In this document: in pieces, positions 1-10,248 of the stretch
Layout: each line of letters opens with the position of its first letter
Numbering within the stretch: position 1 is the first letter of the stretch
DNA from: Lycorma delicatula
Lineage: Eukaryota; Arthropoda; Insecta; Hemiptera; Fulgoridae
Direction of reading: 5' to 3'
NCBI RefSeq assembly: GCF_047948215.1
Contig: NC_134467.1
Span: 37,428,520-37,492,519, forward strand
Length of the DNA stretch: 64,000 nucleotides
Notes under the pieces: generated by a model
What the model saw: the letters and a program-made list of their open reading frames with translations, nothing else
The model's database searches: none
Told to the model about the DNA's origin: nothing
Position numbers and translations under genes: made by a program

Positions 1-199
1 ATTTTTTTTTTAAATAAAATTTTCATAGGTGGAAATTTTTAATATCGAATGAAGTTGTGTACAACAAATTTTTATAAAATTTTGATTTTAGTTTTTTAAA
101 TCGAGTTTTTACTCTGTTTAAAAGTGTGGGAATTAAAGATATACTAAAGGCTCCTTGCTGCTTTACAGCGCGTTATTATTATAAATTAATGTTATATAT

Positions 200-870
200 T
201 TTTTAAAAATAAAACCCTTTCGGCACGCCGGAAGGCGGAGGTAAATTTCATCGGTGCTAAATAGGGGATAAAAAAAATTTTTTCCACGTTAAAGTTAAGA
301 AAAAAATTCAAATTTACTCAATACGACAACGGTTGGACGTAAAAATAAAAGTTTCACAGGTTTAGCGTACGACAAGCCCCATCTTCTTTCAATTCTAGCA
401 AAATTTTGGTCATCCATTACCGTAAGGGTTGATCATATAAAAAATTGTTTCAGACAAAACTTTTAGGTAATATTTTTAGGACAAACGATCACATTAAACC
501 GATTCGATACTGTGCCTATAAGGGAAGTATGTTTTTTTTTTTGTTTTCAAAACCCCGTTTATTTTCCATCCCGTGGACCAATGGTTGGTGATATAAAAAA
601 ACTCGGACCATTTACCGTAACTTACAAACCTCAATTATCAAATTAACCGATTCGAGGAAGCGCAATCCGCGTGCCTTCCTCTAAAGCCTAAAGTTACACA
701 CAAAAACTATTCCTATATTTTATTTTAATTAGACTACGCACTCAGATTATTACTTTATTGAGTCTTTAAACACCAAAAATACCATACTCATACCCAATGG
801 CGGTTCGTACCTAAAATTAGTGGGGGTCCAGAAAATTTTTTTCTGGGCCTTTTCAAGGTCGTGGTTGAAT
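200..870 (-). repeat. Old dispersed repeat, inverted partner of 59.17-60.05 kb
   Basis: The stretch from about 200 to 640 reads, as reverse complement, like 59,640-60,050. Shared blocks include GGAAGGCGGAG, the GACAAG-CCCATCTTCTT stretch and the AAGGGAAGTATG stretch. The similarity is interrupted by many small changes, so both copies are old. No open frame was found and no termini are certain. The class is unknown; a non-autonomous DNA element is one possibility. The first 200 bases hold nothing recognisable. Confidence 0.6.
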
Positions 871-1129
871 TATTTTGTAAAATAAAAGAACCGAAAAGAA
901 AAATAGAATAGCTGGAAGCAGGATAATTATATAATTCTACACTTTATCACATTCAAGAATATGGTAAACATTTTTTAAGTTCATTGTGCTTAAAACCCGT
1001 ATTCGGTTAAAATGAATAAATAATAAAATATCACTAAAAATAATATTTTTTAGTATTGTTAGATAATTATCTAATGATATTATTATTAGGTAATTTATTT
1101 TACTTTTCATTATTACTCATTACTGCAAT

Positions 1130-1770
1130 AATGAAAAATCTCACGTGGATAACAACATGACTTCCTTGTACACCTGTTATACACATTTTTAAAAGTACAT
1201 AAAATTTTATTTCATTAATAATTTCTGATATTTTTTCATATTATTTTTTTATTATTTTGATTGAATTTATATTTAAATTGAAAAGAAAAGAAGTTAAAAA
1301 GAAGGAAATGATGTAAGATTCGAACCGATGTGCTTTCCCCTTGTAAAATCCAAACAATTAATTAAAAATTTATTGGGCTATACTTCTGGAACCGATGAAA
1401 ATAAGCACCACTTACGATATACCGTTGAAAAGTTCTCAATAAGGGCGTATTACTCCAGTTAAGATAATGTCCAAAATCGGAATTTTTTTGGATTTTAGAC
1501 TTTTTTGGGACACTTTCGGTTCAGTCGATTGTAATCAAAAGGGGTGGTGGTGTACAACTAGATGTTACAACAGTCCTAAATCCAAAATTTCAACATCCTA
1601 CGGCTAATCGTTTTTGAGTTATGCGAGGTACATACATACGGTCCGTACAGAAATTACGCCGAAACTAGTCAAAATGGATTCATGGATGGTCAAAACGGAT
1701 ATTTCCGTTGAAATTTGAAAGTTTTCGCGATCACTTACTTTATTTCGTAAAAAATTAAAAACTTAAAAAG
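1130..1770 (-). repeat. Repeat M copy
   Basis: This is a copy of a dispersed family called repeat M here, with copies also near 6.3, 11.4, 13.4, 20.2, 48.9 and 61.3 kb. One end carries ACTTCCTTGTAC preceded by a conserved block like AAAAATCTCACGTGG. The body has family-diagnostic text such as CAGTCGATTGTAATCAAAAG and a TTTTTGAGTTATGCGAGG block. The other end is a degenerate CTTTATTTCGTA. There is no coding capacity. It is probably a non-autonomous DNA element. Confidence 0.6.
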
Positions 1771-1990
1771 TAAAGAAATAATTATCCTAGCTACAAATAT
1801 AGAAGAAGCAAAAGTAAAAGTACATTGCTAGAAAAAAGGAAAAAGGTAAGCTTTAGAAGTACCATGTGAAAAATAGTATTTATAACCAATGATAAGAACT
1901 GTGTAGAAGAAATAATCTCTGAAAAAGGACATAAAATTCACAAAGTATGAAAATTTAAATATCTTGGGAAATAATAACACAAAAAAAAAA

Positions 1991-2250
1991 CGGAATTAAA
2001 ATTAAGATTTGTAAAATGGAAACAACTTATAGTTTGATAACTGATGTGTACAAGGACCTCGGTCTTTCATCCGGAGGTCCCGGATTCGAATCCCGGTCAG
2101 ACATGGCAAACTGTACTAAAAAAAAAAAAAACACGGAATTAAAATTAAGATTTTTAAAATGGAAACACCTTATAGTTTGATAACTAATGTGTACAAGGAC
2201 CTCGGTCTTTCATCCGGAGGTCCCGGGTTCGAATCCCGGTCAGGCATGGC
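1991..2250 (+). repeat. 143-bp-period tandem duplication of a LINE/SINE junction
   Basis: A block of about 118 bp starting CGGAATTAAAATTAAG at 1,991 is repeated at 2,134. Each copy holds the end of a LINE segment, the target sequence near TGATGTGTACAA and the first part of a SINE (CTCGGTCTTTCATCCGGAGG). The copies differ at about five positions. An A-run separates them. Confidence 0.85.
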
Positions 2251-2326
2251 ATTTTCACACGCACTACAAATCATTCATCTCATCCTCTGAAGAATGCTTA
2301 ACGGTGGATCCGGAGGTTAAAAAAAA
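2195..2326 (+). mobile_element. tRNA-derived SINE-2, 5'-truncated
   Basis: It has the B-box sequence GGTTCGAATCCCGGTC, then the family body ending GGATCCGGAGGTTAAAAA. The 5' part with the A box is missing. The target ACTGATGTGTACAA recurs after the A-tail at about 2,329-2,342, which supports retrotransposition into the LINE fragment. The 3' part resembles the tail of SINE-1. Confidence 0.75.
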
Positions 2327-2885
2327 AACTGATGTGTACAATAAGAAGTTACAAAATGGTAATTTTTCCAGATTTATATTCAAACGAGGGTTTAGGAAAA
2401 TAAGACATTTTTTAAATGAAGAATTTTAAGGAAGATGTCTGGTCTCAAAAGAAAAGAGGATTGTTATAGGATAAAATCTAACAAAGAAATTTACCAAGAA
2501 ATAAAATATTTACAAAAGGAAATTCGGAAAAGAAGAATGAGGTATTTTGCCCATATTTATAGAACGAATGACAATTCACAAAACAATTATATAACTTTTA
2601 CAAAGATAGATAAACAAAAATTAGGGTGATACCGGGAAATAAAGTAAGATCTAAATTGAAAAAAAAAAAATAAAAATAACAGATAGAATAGAGTTTCGAA
2701 AAGCAGTTGATGATTTCAAACTAGATGAAAAGGAAGACTAAAGAGCTGTAGAAAATTTACAGAAGAGAATAAATATGCACTTTCGGAAACAATGATAATG
2801 AACTGGAAGAAGAGGAGAAGAAGAAAAAGGAAATGAAAAATGGACATCTAAAAAGATCTAATCGAAAGAAGAAAAAATATAAATA

Positions 2886-3345
2886 AAAAACAGGAAACGT
2901 AGTATGGTTATCCATTCGTGGTGTTTGTCAGATAAACTTAAAAACGCTGAAAAATACTTTTTTACCTGTACGAAGAGCGGATAATCAGTTATAATTACTA
3001 TGTTTAAGACATGAGCCGACTATTCAGAAATCCGCATAATTCAGATTACTCAAAATTTGGAGCCCTGTGTTGACCAAACTGTTGCTCTGATGAAATGATA
3101 ATTTTTTAAATAAAATAGATTTTAATTATTAATTATCAGTATTATTTTGACAAATGTATGGATAATGAACAAATAGGGGGTCCTGGATAAACGTGAATGG
3201 TGAGCGAAGCGATCTATGACCAGCTTTTAGTTAATAATACCTACTGTACAGGAAAAATATGATTTTTTATTTAGCTATATCAGATGTAAACTTAGAAGTT
3301 CGTTAGTTAATTATGTTGATAACAAGGGAAATCATCTCTTAGGAA

Positions 3346-3387
<42 letters not shown>

Positions 3388-4210
3388 TGCTTCGTAGTAG
3401 ATAAAATAATTTACAGCTATCATATAATTAATTAATGATTAATGGTTGTCACAAGATAACGGAAATAACATTTCCTAAATTAATTATCGATGAATTGACG
3501 TGTGGCGCCGTTACAATGTATAACCATTTGTAGCTCTTCAGACTAGGATTTATAATTAATATTAATAAGAAATCAACAATAGATTATTGATAGCCGGAGT
3601 TGGTAGTAACGAGGAACGTTGAAGTAGTCTCGTCTACCATAATTCCGTTCTAAAAATGGTATCACTTATCGTAGATACGAATAATATCAAGTAAAATACG
3701 GCCTAGATTATCTTGGATGAAATGTTTTTTTCATCGTTTTAAATTCATTGAATCCATTAAAATGTAATATTCATCCGAACAAATGAAATTTTCAGTTTGA
3801 TTACCATTAGGACTGGTTGTAAAAAGAACTTTATTATTTTCAGAATAAGGGTTAAATGGTTTAATCCAATAAATCAATGTACGTTCCTTTTCATCGAGAG
3901 GTAATATACATTGGGAATTAGATCAGTTAGGGAATTACATAATGATAGCATCCCCATGTCATAGCTTCGCTCGAGCTATATAGGTGGGCGAAAAGCCCTC
4001 CCTTTTTCTTGTTAATATCATAGTACAGCTAAATATGTAGATAAAAATACAAGAAAACAGTACATTTCAACATTTATGTCTGGATAATATTAATATTTAT
4101 TGTGAATAACATTGTTACAAAGTTTATTTATTTAGCCGTGTGCTGACAGTTGCACCAAAATGTGGTGCAGTTTAATGATGTCAGTTATTCCTCTTGCCGT
4201 TAATTCTGGA
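2886..4210. other. Intergenic, no gene seen
   Basis: AT-rich sequence without a convincing open frame. It holds an (AT)n run at about 3,347-3,380. Near 3,965 there is a short hairpin (ATAGCT around a CTTCGCTCG-type loop); a Helitron end was considered there and rejected. Confidence 0.5.
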
Positions 4211-4211
4211 A

Positions 4212-5340
4212 GCAACCAATTGTTTTTTTTTTTGTGGGCGAAAAACGCCTGGGTGTTATCATCGCCCGGTAGTTATTATTAAAAGGGTAAAATAACTTCA
4301 AAGTAATAAACCACACAGGGTGTAAACGTAACCTTAACCATATAATAAAAATTTACTAAAACAAGCCAAGAAGGCAAAACAAAACCAAAACTAATACCAC
4401 TGACAAAGTTGATATAATATAAAAGCTAAAATAATAGAATAAAGAAAGTATAAAAACTTGCCCAACTCCGATGGGTTGTGCAAAAATCCCCTCCCCGGAT
4501 AGTAAAATTAAACACATAGAACTAAAAATCAAATCGAAAATAAAGGTTAAAATTATTAAAAAAAGCTCTCATTACAGAAAAATATATATGAGTATATTAA
4601 ATCCTTTGCAGTAACCCAGTACCATGTAAAAAGAGAAACATCCGTTCCAAAATGCCGCCACCATTGCACAAGATATCACGAATGTTGCTGGGTATATTAA
4701 ACTGACGACGCAACGCCGCATAACATATGCACTCCACGAGAATGTGGTGCACAGTCATGCGGCAGTTGCATCGTGTGCACAGGGGTGGGTCCTTTCCTGA
4801 CATTAGATATTCGTGCGTGATCCTCGTATGCCCCAACCGTAACCGGCAGAGGACTACTTCCTCACGACGAGAGTTCCTGCAAGAGGAGCCCCATGGCAAC
4901 ACTGAATCTTTAATCCGTCGAAGTTTATTATCGACGGCAGCCGTCCAGCCACTTTGCCACCTCGCTCGCAGTGATTTTTTTATATGATTGATAAAATCGA
5001 AGGTAGTAACTCGGGTGGTGAAAGGAGGCTGAATACACGCTTCTTTCGCAGCAGAATCTGCCTTCTCGTTACCTAGAATTCCAACGTGGCTAGGGATCCA
5101 GCAAAAACCAACCCCCCTGTTTCGTTTATCTAACTCGGCGATTTTATCATAAATGCCAACGACGACAGGATGTCCGGAATAAAGGTTTTCCAACGCCTGG
5201 AGAGCACTGTACGAGTCACTGCAAATAAGAATGCTTCTATATTTAGGGCAACCAGTTGTTCATGTAAAGATAGCTGTGCTGGTTCACAGAACCATCAAAG
5301 AAATATGGTCTTGCCGTTATCCCTGCCCAAATCATAAAAT
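4212..5340 (-). pseudogene. I-superfamily LINE 3' end: RNase H and C-terminal zinc-binding region
   Basis: The minus strand carries about 210 codons of the C-terminal pol region of a non-LTR retrotransposon. In order there is an RNase H segment with ICSDSYSALQAL just upstream of 5,193, then WIPSHVGILGNEKADSAAKE, then a Cys/His segment CTRCNCRMTVHHILVEC. The open part ends at 4,597. The 3' untranslated part runs to an oligo-T on the plus strand near 4,211, i.e. a poly(A) tail. RNase H plus this C-terminal motif points to the I/Nimb/Loa-type clades; exact clade not resolved. Upstream it is broken by a stop (about 5,255) and joins a transposase fragment at about 5,340. The RT domain is absent, so this is a dead 5'-truncated copy. 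Confidence 0.8.
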
Positions 5341-5960
5341 GCGGTGGATTGCACTCGATTTCCTCATAAAAGTGTGGATTCTCTTTTGCCAAAAAAAGAC
5401 ATTACGATTTCGTGAGCTAAGATAAATCACACACTCGTCAGAGAACATAAGGGTTTTTTGATCATTTGCATGTGGGAAGTGTGCGAGTAGCATTGAACAT
5501 ACACGCACACGTTGTTCCAAGTCACGATCACTCAACTCACTTCACTGAGGATGGCGGAAAACATGAAACATTCGTCTTTCCGCATGCGGTCTCACATAGT
5601 CGATCGCGGGATGCCTAATTCTGCGGACCGCTTACGAGTTTACTTCATCGGCGATCGTTCAATAGATTCCCTCACAGCAACACAAGTTTCGATGAGAGTC
5701 GTAGGCCTTTCGTTATCTGGGGAATCGAGAACACTTCCCGTCGCGAAGGTTTTCTTTTCCCATGGCGACGGTTTTCCAAATCGCCCAGTGAAGTTCCTGA
5801 AAATGTCTATCATTGTCTTCTGACGTTCTTCAACTCATACAGAAGCCACCAAACACTTCTCAACAGTGAAAGCACTTCTATCCACGATGGTTTAACTCAA
5901 GATACCCGCATTAACCTAAGTGATAAACGCAGAACTCAGCTTATGGTGGGAAATTATAAT
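5341..5960 (-). pseudogene. Tc1/mariner-type transposase fragment
   Basis: Read on the minus strand, broken frames contain a helix-turn-helix-like part (RESIERSP and ELGIPRST-like) and then MSDRDLEQRVRVC. Next comes MFSDECVIYLSSRNRNVFFW, the first catalytic Asp motif (SDE) of IS630/Tc1/mariner DDE transposases. The second and third catalytic blocks are missing because the copy ends against the LINE at about 5,340. Terminal repeats were not identified. At least four stops or frameshifts are present. Confidence 0.6.
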
Positions 5961-6027
5961 AAAAGAGTCAGTCTGCTCAACAGTGTAAAAAATGTAATGT
6001 TACATTGTCACAATGTTTATCTAGATG

Positions 6028-6272
6028 TCTTTCTTTCTTTTTCCTGTTTTAGCCTCCGGGAATTACCGTTCAGGTATTACTTCAGAGGATGATATGTATG
6101 AGTGTAAATGAAGTTTAGTCTTGTACAAGCCTCAGTTCGACCATTCTTGAGATGTGTGGTTTATTGAAACCAAATCACCAAAGAACACCGGTATCCACGA
6201 TCTAGTATTCAAATCCTTAATTGACTTTACTAGGACTTGAACGCTGGAACTCTCGACTTCCAAATCAGCTGA
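6028..6272 (-). mobile_element. SINE-1, 5'-truncated
   Basis: A minus-strand copy of the common tRNA-derived SINE of this window. It starts (its 3' end) with the CTTTCTTTTTCCTG tail and GCCTCCGG block. It continues through AAGAACACCGGTATCCACGA and ends in the AATCAGCTGATTTG block, just short of the A box. It abuts a truncated repeat M at 6,273. Confidence 0.85.
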
Positions 6273-6522
6273 TTTGACACTTTTGAGATCCAGTCGATTG
6301 TAATCAAAAGAGGAGTTGGTGCGCAACTTAATCTAAAATTAGCCCTTAATCTAAAATTTCAATATCATACGGTTAATCGTTTTTGAGTTATGCGAGGTGC
6401 ATACGTCACGCCGAAATTAGTCAAAATGGATTCAGAGATGGTCAAAATGGAAATTTTCGTTGAAATCTGAAAACCGAAATTTTTCGCGATTACAATACTT
6501 TTTTTTTACTTCGTGAAGGAAG
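6273..6522 (-). repeat. Repeat M, partial
   Basis: It contains the GTCGATTGTAATCAAAAG block, the TTTTTGAGTTATGCGAGG block and ends with TTACTTCGTGAAGGAAGTA, the inverted-end motif. The left part of the repeat is lost at the junction with SINE-1. Confidence 0.7.
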
Positions 6523-7700
6523 TAATAATCAAAGCCAGGAGAGTATTACAACTTTTTTTCAATTTTTTTAAAAATTTATTACATTTTTAAATTAAATCAT
6601 GTAGAATTGTTTGGTTTTTTCTTAATTTTGGGTATAATTTTTCTAGAGTTTTTAAAATTTGATTTTAGTTTTTTATTTCTTAAAAATGGACAAAAAAATA
6701 TTAAGCATTTTTTTTTTTTAAATTATATACTTAAAACATTTTGACACGTTGACCATATCATGCATGTATATAATATTTATATTAATATATATTGTAATTC
6801 TTTGTCAGATTTTGTAATCAAATTTTTTTTGTAATCTTCTAGTACGATATCTACTTTTATTACTGCTAAAGATAGTATGTTCATCAATGATTGTGAGACT
6901 GGAACGAAACGGATAGTCTAAAGAACTGAAGGTGAAGGCTAAAGGATTTAATAGAGTGAAACAGTGTCTGACAAAGTAAGAGAGAGAGAGAGTTTAGAGA
7001 GGCGGTAAAGGAAGGGTAGGGCGTGGAGAACGTCTTGGAAAAAAAAGTTGAATGACCCCCGTGTGAAACAGGTCGATGTGAGAAATTGCATTCATATTCA
7101 GATGGTGATCTGTTGTAAAATTTTTTTTTTTTTGTAATGAAGGGGTAAACAAATTGAAAAAAAAATTGCTCTGGGGCAAGAGCAAAGAAATTAATGGGAA
7201 ATAGGAATTGTTAAGTTCAGTATTTTGTTATTTTTTTTTTTTATTTTTTTAGATGAATCGTTCAAATTATACTTTCCCGTTTCTGAAAGTATATATATCC
7301 GTACGTCTAAAGATTATCCTTTATACTAATCTTTTTTCTAGATATTTTTAAGATATCTTAAGTAAAAAAAAAAATGTTTGTAATCTGTGATTATTAGCCG
7401 AATCAACAAAGATTCAAAATGGTTTTAACCTGGAAAAAATTCACTACAGGAAATAAATTATTGGATTGGGTTCGGAAAAATATGTAGAATAATTGTGTGC
7501 CCTAGAGGACATAACGAATAACTATTTAATTTTTTGATTTACAAATTAAGGAAAATATTTTTATTTTTTCGTTAATAACGGGTTTATTTTTAATTCACAT
7601 ATTAAAAAAAAATACACCAATAGATAACTGAGGAAATTTTACAAAAAAAAAAAAATCCGGTTAGTTTTTTTACGAGCAAAACTAAAGGTGCTAGCGAATT
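6523..7700. other. Intergenic, no gene seen
   Basis: AT-rich, homopolymer-rich sequence. It has a short (GA)n run near 6,982-6,996 and long T and A runs. No supported coding or RNA gene. Confidence 0.5.
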
Positions 7701-7711
7701 TTACATATCAT

Positions 7712-7775
7712 TATTGCGGTACGAATTCCAGCCAGGTATGGTATTTTTCATACGCTACAAATTTCATATCTTTTA
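7712..7775 (+). mobile_element. SINE-2 remnant (B-box region)
   Basis: Only the degenerate B-box part (ACGAATTCCAGCCAGG) and the following GGTATTTTTCATACGCTACA block of SINE-2 survive. It is very short, so the call rests on similarity to the 12.5-kb copy. Confidence 0.5.
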
Positions 7776-7951
7776 GGGCAAAATGACCAAAAAGGTTGTG
7801 ATGCCCGTCATTTCCAGAAAAAAAATTCATTTGTTTAAAAGGATTAAATCAGTCATTTTAATTTTTTTTTTTTGCATTTGTAGGTCAAATATACTTCCTA
7901 TCGGTCAGCCAAACCAATAAAAGAGTATTTCTACTATTAACAATAATATTT

Positions 7952-8760
7952 TTTTTTTTTTTTTTTTATCTTCAGTCATTTAAATGGTTTGATGCAGCTC
8001 TCCAATATTCCCTATGTAGTGCTAGTCGTTTCATTTCAGTATACCCTCTACATCCTACATCCCTAAAAATTTGTTTTATATATTCCAAACGTTTCCTGGC
8101 TACACAATTTTTTCCTTCTACCTGTCCCTCCAATATTAAAGCGACTATTCCAGGATGCCTTAATATGTGGCTTATAAGACTGTCTCTTCTTTTAGCTTAT
8201 TTTTCCAAAAGCTTCTTTCTTCATCTATTTGCCGCAACACCTATTCATTTGTCACTTTATCCACCCATTTGATTTTTAATATTCTCCTATAGAACCGCAT
8301 TTCAAAAGCTTCTAATCTTTTCTTCTCGGATACTCCGATTGTCCAAGCTTCACTTCCATATAAAAGGCACTCCAAACATATACTTTAAAAAATTTTTTCT
8401 TAACATTTAAATTAATTTTTGATGTAAACAAATTATATTTCTTACTGAAGGCTCGTTTCGCTTGTGCTATTCGGCATTTTATATCGCTCCTGCTTCGTCC
8501 ATCTTTAGTAATTCTACTTCCCAAATAACAAAGTTCTTCTACCTCCATTATCTTTTCTCCTCCTATTTTCACATTCAGTGGTCCATCTTTGTTATTTCTA
8601 CTACATTTCATTACTTTTGTTTTGTTCTTGTTTATTTTCATGCGATAGTTCTTGCGTAGGACTTCATCTATGCTGTTCATTGTTTCTTCTAAATCCTTTT
8701 TACTCTCAGCTAGAATTACTATATCTTCAGTAAATCGTAGCATCTTTATATTTTCAATCA
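7952..8760 (-). pseudogene. LINE-A copy, 5'-truncated, decayed RT C-terminus
   Basis: A minus-strand copy of the LINE whose better copy is at 31.5 kb. It begins inside the RT, with the catalytic block changed from FADD to FTED (MLRFTEDIVIL near 8,735). It runs through YRMKINKNKTKVMKC and GRSRSDIKCRIAQAKRAFSK, then loses frame. The 3' end has GTCATT..GACTGAAGA-type text followed by the poly(A), seen as oligo-T near 7,950. CAATAATA-like sequence on both sides may be the target duplication, but it lies in a simple repeat. The FADD change and frameshifts make it inactive. Confidence 0.85.
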
Positions 8761-8799
8761 ATAATAATAATAATGATAATAATAATAATTAGTTATTTA

Positions 8800-9401
8800 T
8801 CTATATAAATAAAAATGTAAATGTTCGTTTGTTCAAAATCTTAAATCTCCGAAAGTTCTTCACAGATTGCTTTGAAATTTTGGCACAATTTTGCATTCGA
8901 ATAGCACGTGTTTTTATATACCTAAGTATGTCACACTTTGATAGATAAAAACATATTTTTTTTTTTTTTTTTTTTAAAACAGCGCTATCTGTTGGACATA
9001 AAAGCAACGCACGCATACTAAATATTTTACGATTCCATTTCGATGTTTCCGATGTGTTTGTTCGGTATAGACTAAAAAACTACTGGACCGATTTACGCGC
9101 GGGGAAAAAGGGAAAAATCTAAAAAGGTAAAAGGGAAGAAGGGGAAAAAACAGGGAAATGGAAAGGGAAATAAAAATGGGAAAAGAAAATGAAAAAAGAG
9201 AGGAAAATGGGGAAAAGGGAAAAGGAATATGGTAAAAGTGAAAATGAGGAATGGGAAAAGGGAAAGGTTTAATTTCGTGAAGTTCCGTAACGTTCATTTT
9301 GTTAATGTTTTTCCAACTTTCAATTGTGTTTATTTAATCTATATATATATATATATATATACTCAAATCTAGCAATAGCGAAGCATTGCCAGGTCTGCTA
9401 C
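8800..9401 (+). mobile_element. Small non-autonomous Helitron
   Basis: It starts at an A|T junction with TCTATATAAATAAAAATG, the usual Helitron 5' terminus, followed by TTCGTTTGTTC. Near the 3' end the hairpin GCAAT-AGCGAAGC-ATTGC is followed about 10 nt later by GCTAC|T, one base from the canonical CTAG|T. Inside is a nearly pure purine stretch of about 160 bp (9,100-9,262) made of GGGAAAA-like units. There is no transposase, so it would depend on an autonomous Helitron. A related minus-strand fragment is at 57.04-57.40 kb. Confidence 0.75.
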
Positions 9402-9424
9402 TATTTAATAATAATAATATTCAA

Positions 9425-9572
9425 ACTATCTCCTTGGCGGTGTAACAGCGTCTTCCTCTTTCATCCGGGTGGTTCCAGGTTTGAATCCCGGTCTAGCATA
9501 TAGTATTTTTCTTACGCTACAAAATTTTTACGTGCAAGCTTCTGTGGTGAATTAATTTATTAAGCAAAAAAA
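9425..9572 (+). mobile_element. SINE-2 copy
   Basis: It has CTTTCATCCGGGTGGTTCC, then the B-box GGTTTGAATCCCGGTC, then TATTTTTCTTACGCTACA, and ends in an A-run. The A-box region (TTGGCGGTGTAACAGCGTC) is degenerate. Confidence 0.7.
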
Positions 9573-9815
9573 AACTTTACTTTTTATTTTTATTTAATAA
9601 AATTGTAAACTCCATGGTACTGATAAGTATGTTTGAGTTTTGAATTTGTAAAAACTAAAATATAATGTGTCATTTTCATTTTGTAATTTGTTTGAACTTA
9701 TGGGACACCTCCGGGAAAGTTTTCCAATCCTTTCCGGCTTATTTATTTCTATCAAAATAGGTATATAATTTTAAGTTAATATATTATAAGTATATATTAT
9801 ATAAGTTAATACACA

Positions 9816-10244
9816 ACAAATCGATTACCAATAATTGAATTAGAAGAGTTCAAGCGCTTTCGAAGTTAAATTCCATCTTCAGGAACTCTCATATTCGTCC
9901 TATTTGTAATAATTAAAATTTCACATGTAAATTATAAAAAAATCTTGATATTTGCTTAAAACATAACAGTCGGTCGAAATATGTTTTAAAAGTATTTCAA
10001 CATAAACGTCCTGTACATATGGTCACACAACGGTACCACCAAATTGAAAGGACGTTTACATTGACATAATTTTAAAACATATGACGACCACCTGTTATGT
10101 CTTAAACAAATATCGCGATTTTCTTACAACATGTGAAGATTTAATTAATGTTATAAATAGGATGAACATGAGAGTTCCTGAAGATGAAATTCAATTCCGA
10201 AAGCGCTCAAAGGCGTAGAATTCAATTGTTGGTAGGCGGTTTTT
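9816..10244. repeat. Large palindromic (foldback-like) element
   Basis: Two arms of about 190-200 bp, 9,816-10,011 and 10,049-10,244, are imperfect reverse complements around a 37-nt spacer. Paired landmarks include CCAATAATTGAATT with AATTCAATTGTTGG, AGCGCTTTCG with CGAAAGCGCT, TCTTCAGGAACTCTCAT with its complement, and AAACGTCCT with AGGACGTTT. Each arm contains a CTGAAGA...CGAAAGCGCT motif. No ORF. The DD41D transposon begins four bases later at 10,249. It could be a MITE or foldback element; no target duplication was established. Confidence 0.85.
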
Positions 10245-10248
10245 AGTA

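Larger units (their letters stand above)
1795..2885 (+). pseudogene. LINE (non-LTR) C-terminal fragment, decayed and interrupted
   Basis: Broken frames translate to the C-terminal part of a LINE pol protein. A KYLG-like block lies near 1,955. Further down, the peptide RIKSNKEIYQE and then IRKRRMRYFAHIYR occur in the 2,435-2,629 frame. A degenerate DRIEFRKAVDDF follows near 2,690. That order (YLG, RIKSN, IRKRR..GH, FR) is usual downstream of the RT core in AP-endonuclease LINEs. A SINE and a local duplication interrupt it around 1,990-2,325. Many stops and frameshifts make it non-functional. It is a different family from the 31.5-kb LINE. Confidence 0.55.

Noticed and set aside
3942..3990. Helitron 3' end on the minus strand
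   Set aside because: A hairpin ATAGCT-CGAGCGA-AGCTAT is present, but no CTAG/CTRR terminus follows at the right distance and no matching 5' end was found. The TCTATATATAT at 3,350 is explained by the AT microsatellite.
8462..8659. Plus-strand ORF repeated at 8.5, 32.5 (minus) and 55.9 kb
   Set aside because: The repeated peptide MCYSAFYIAPASSI is the antisense of the conserved LINE-A IKCRIAQAKRAF region, not a gene family.
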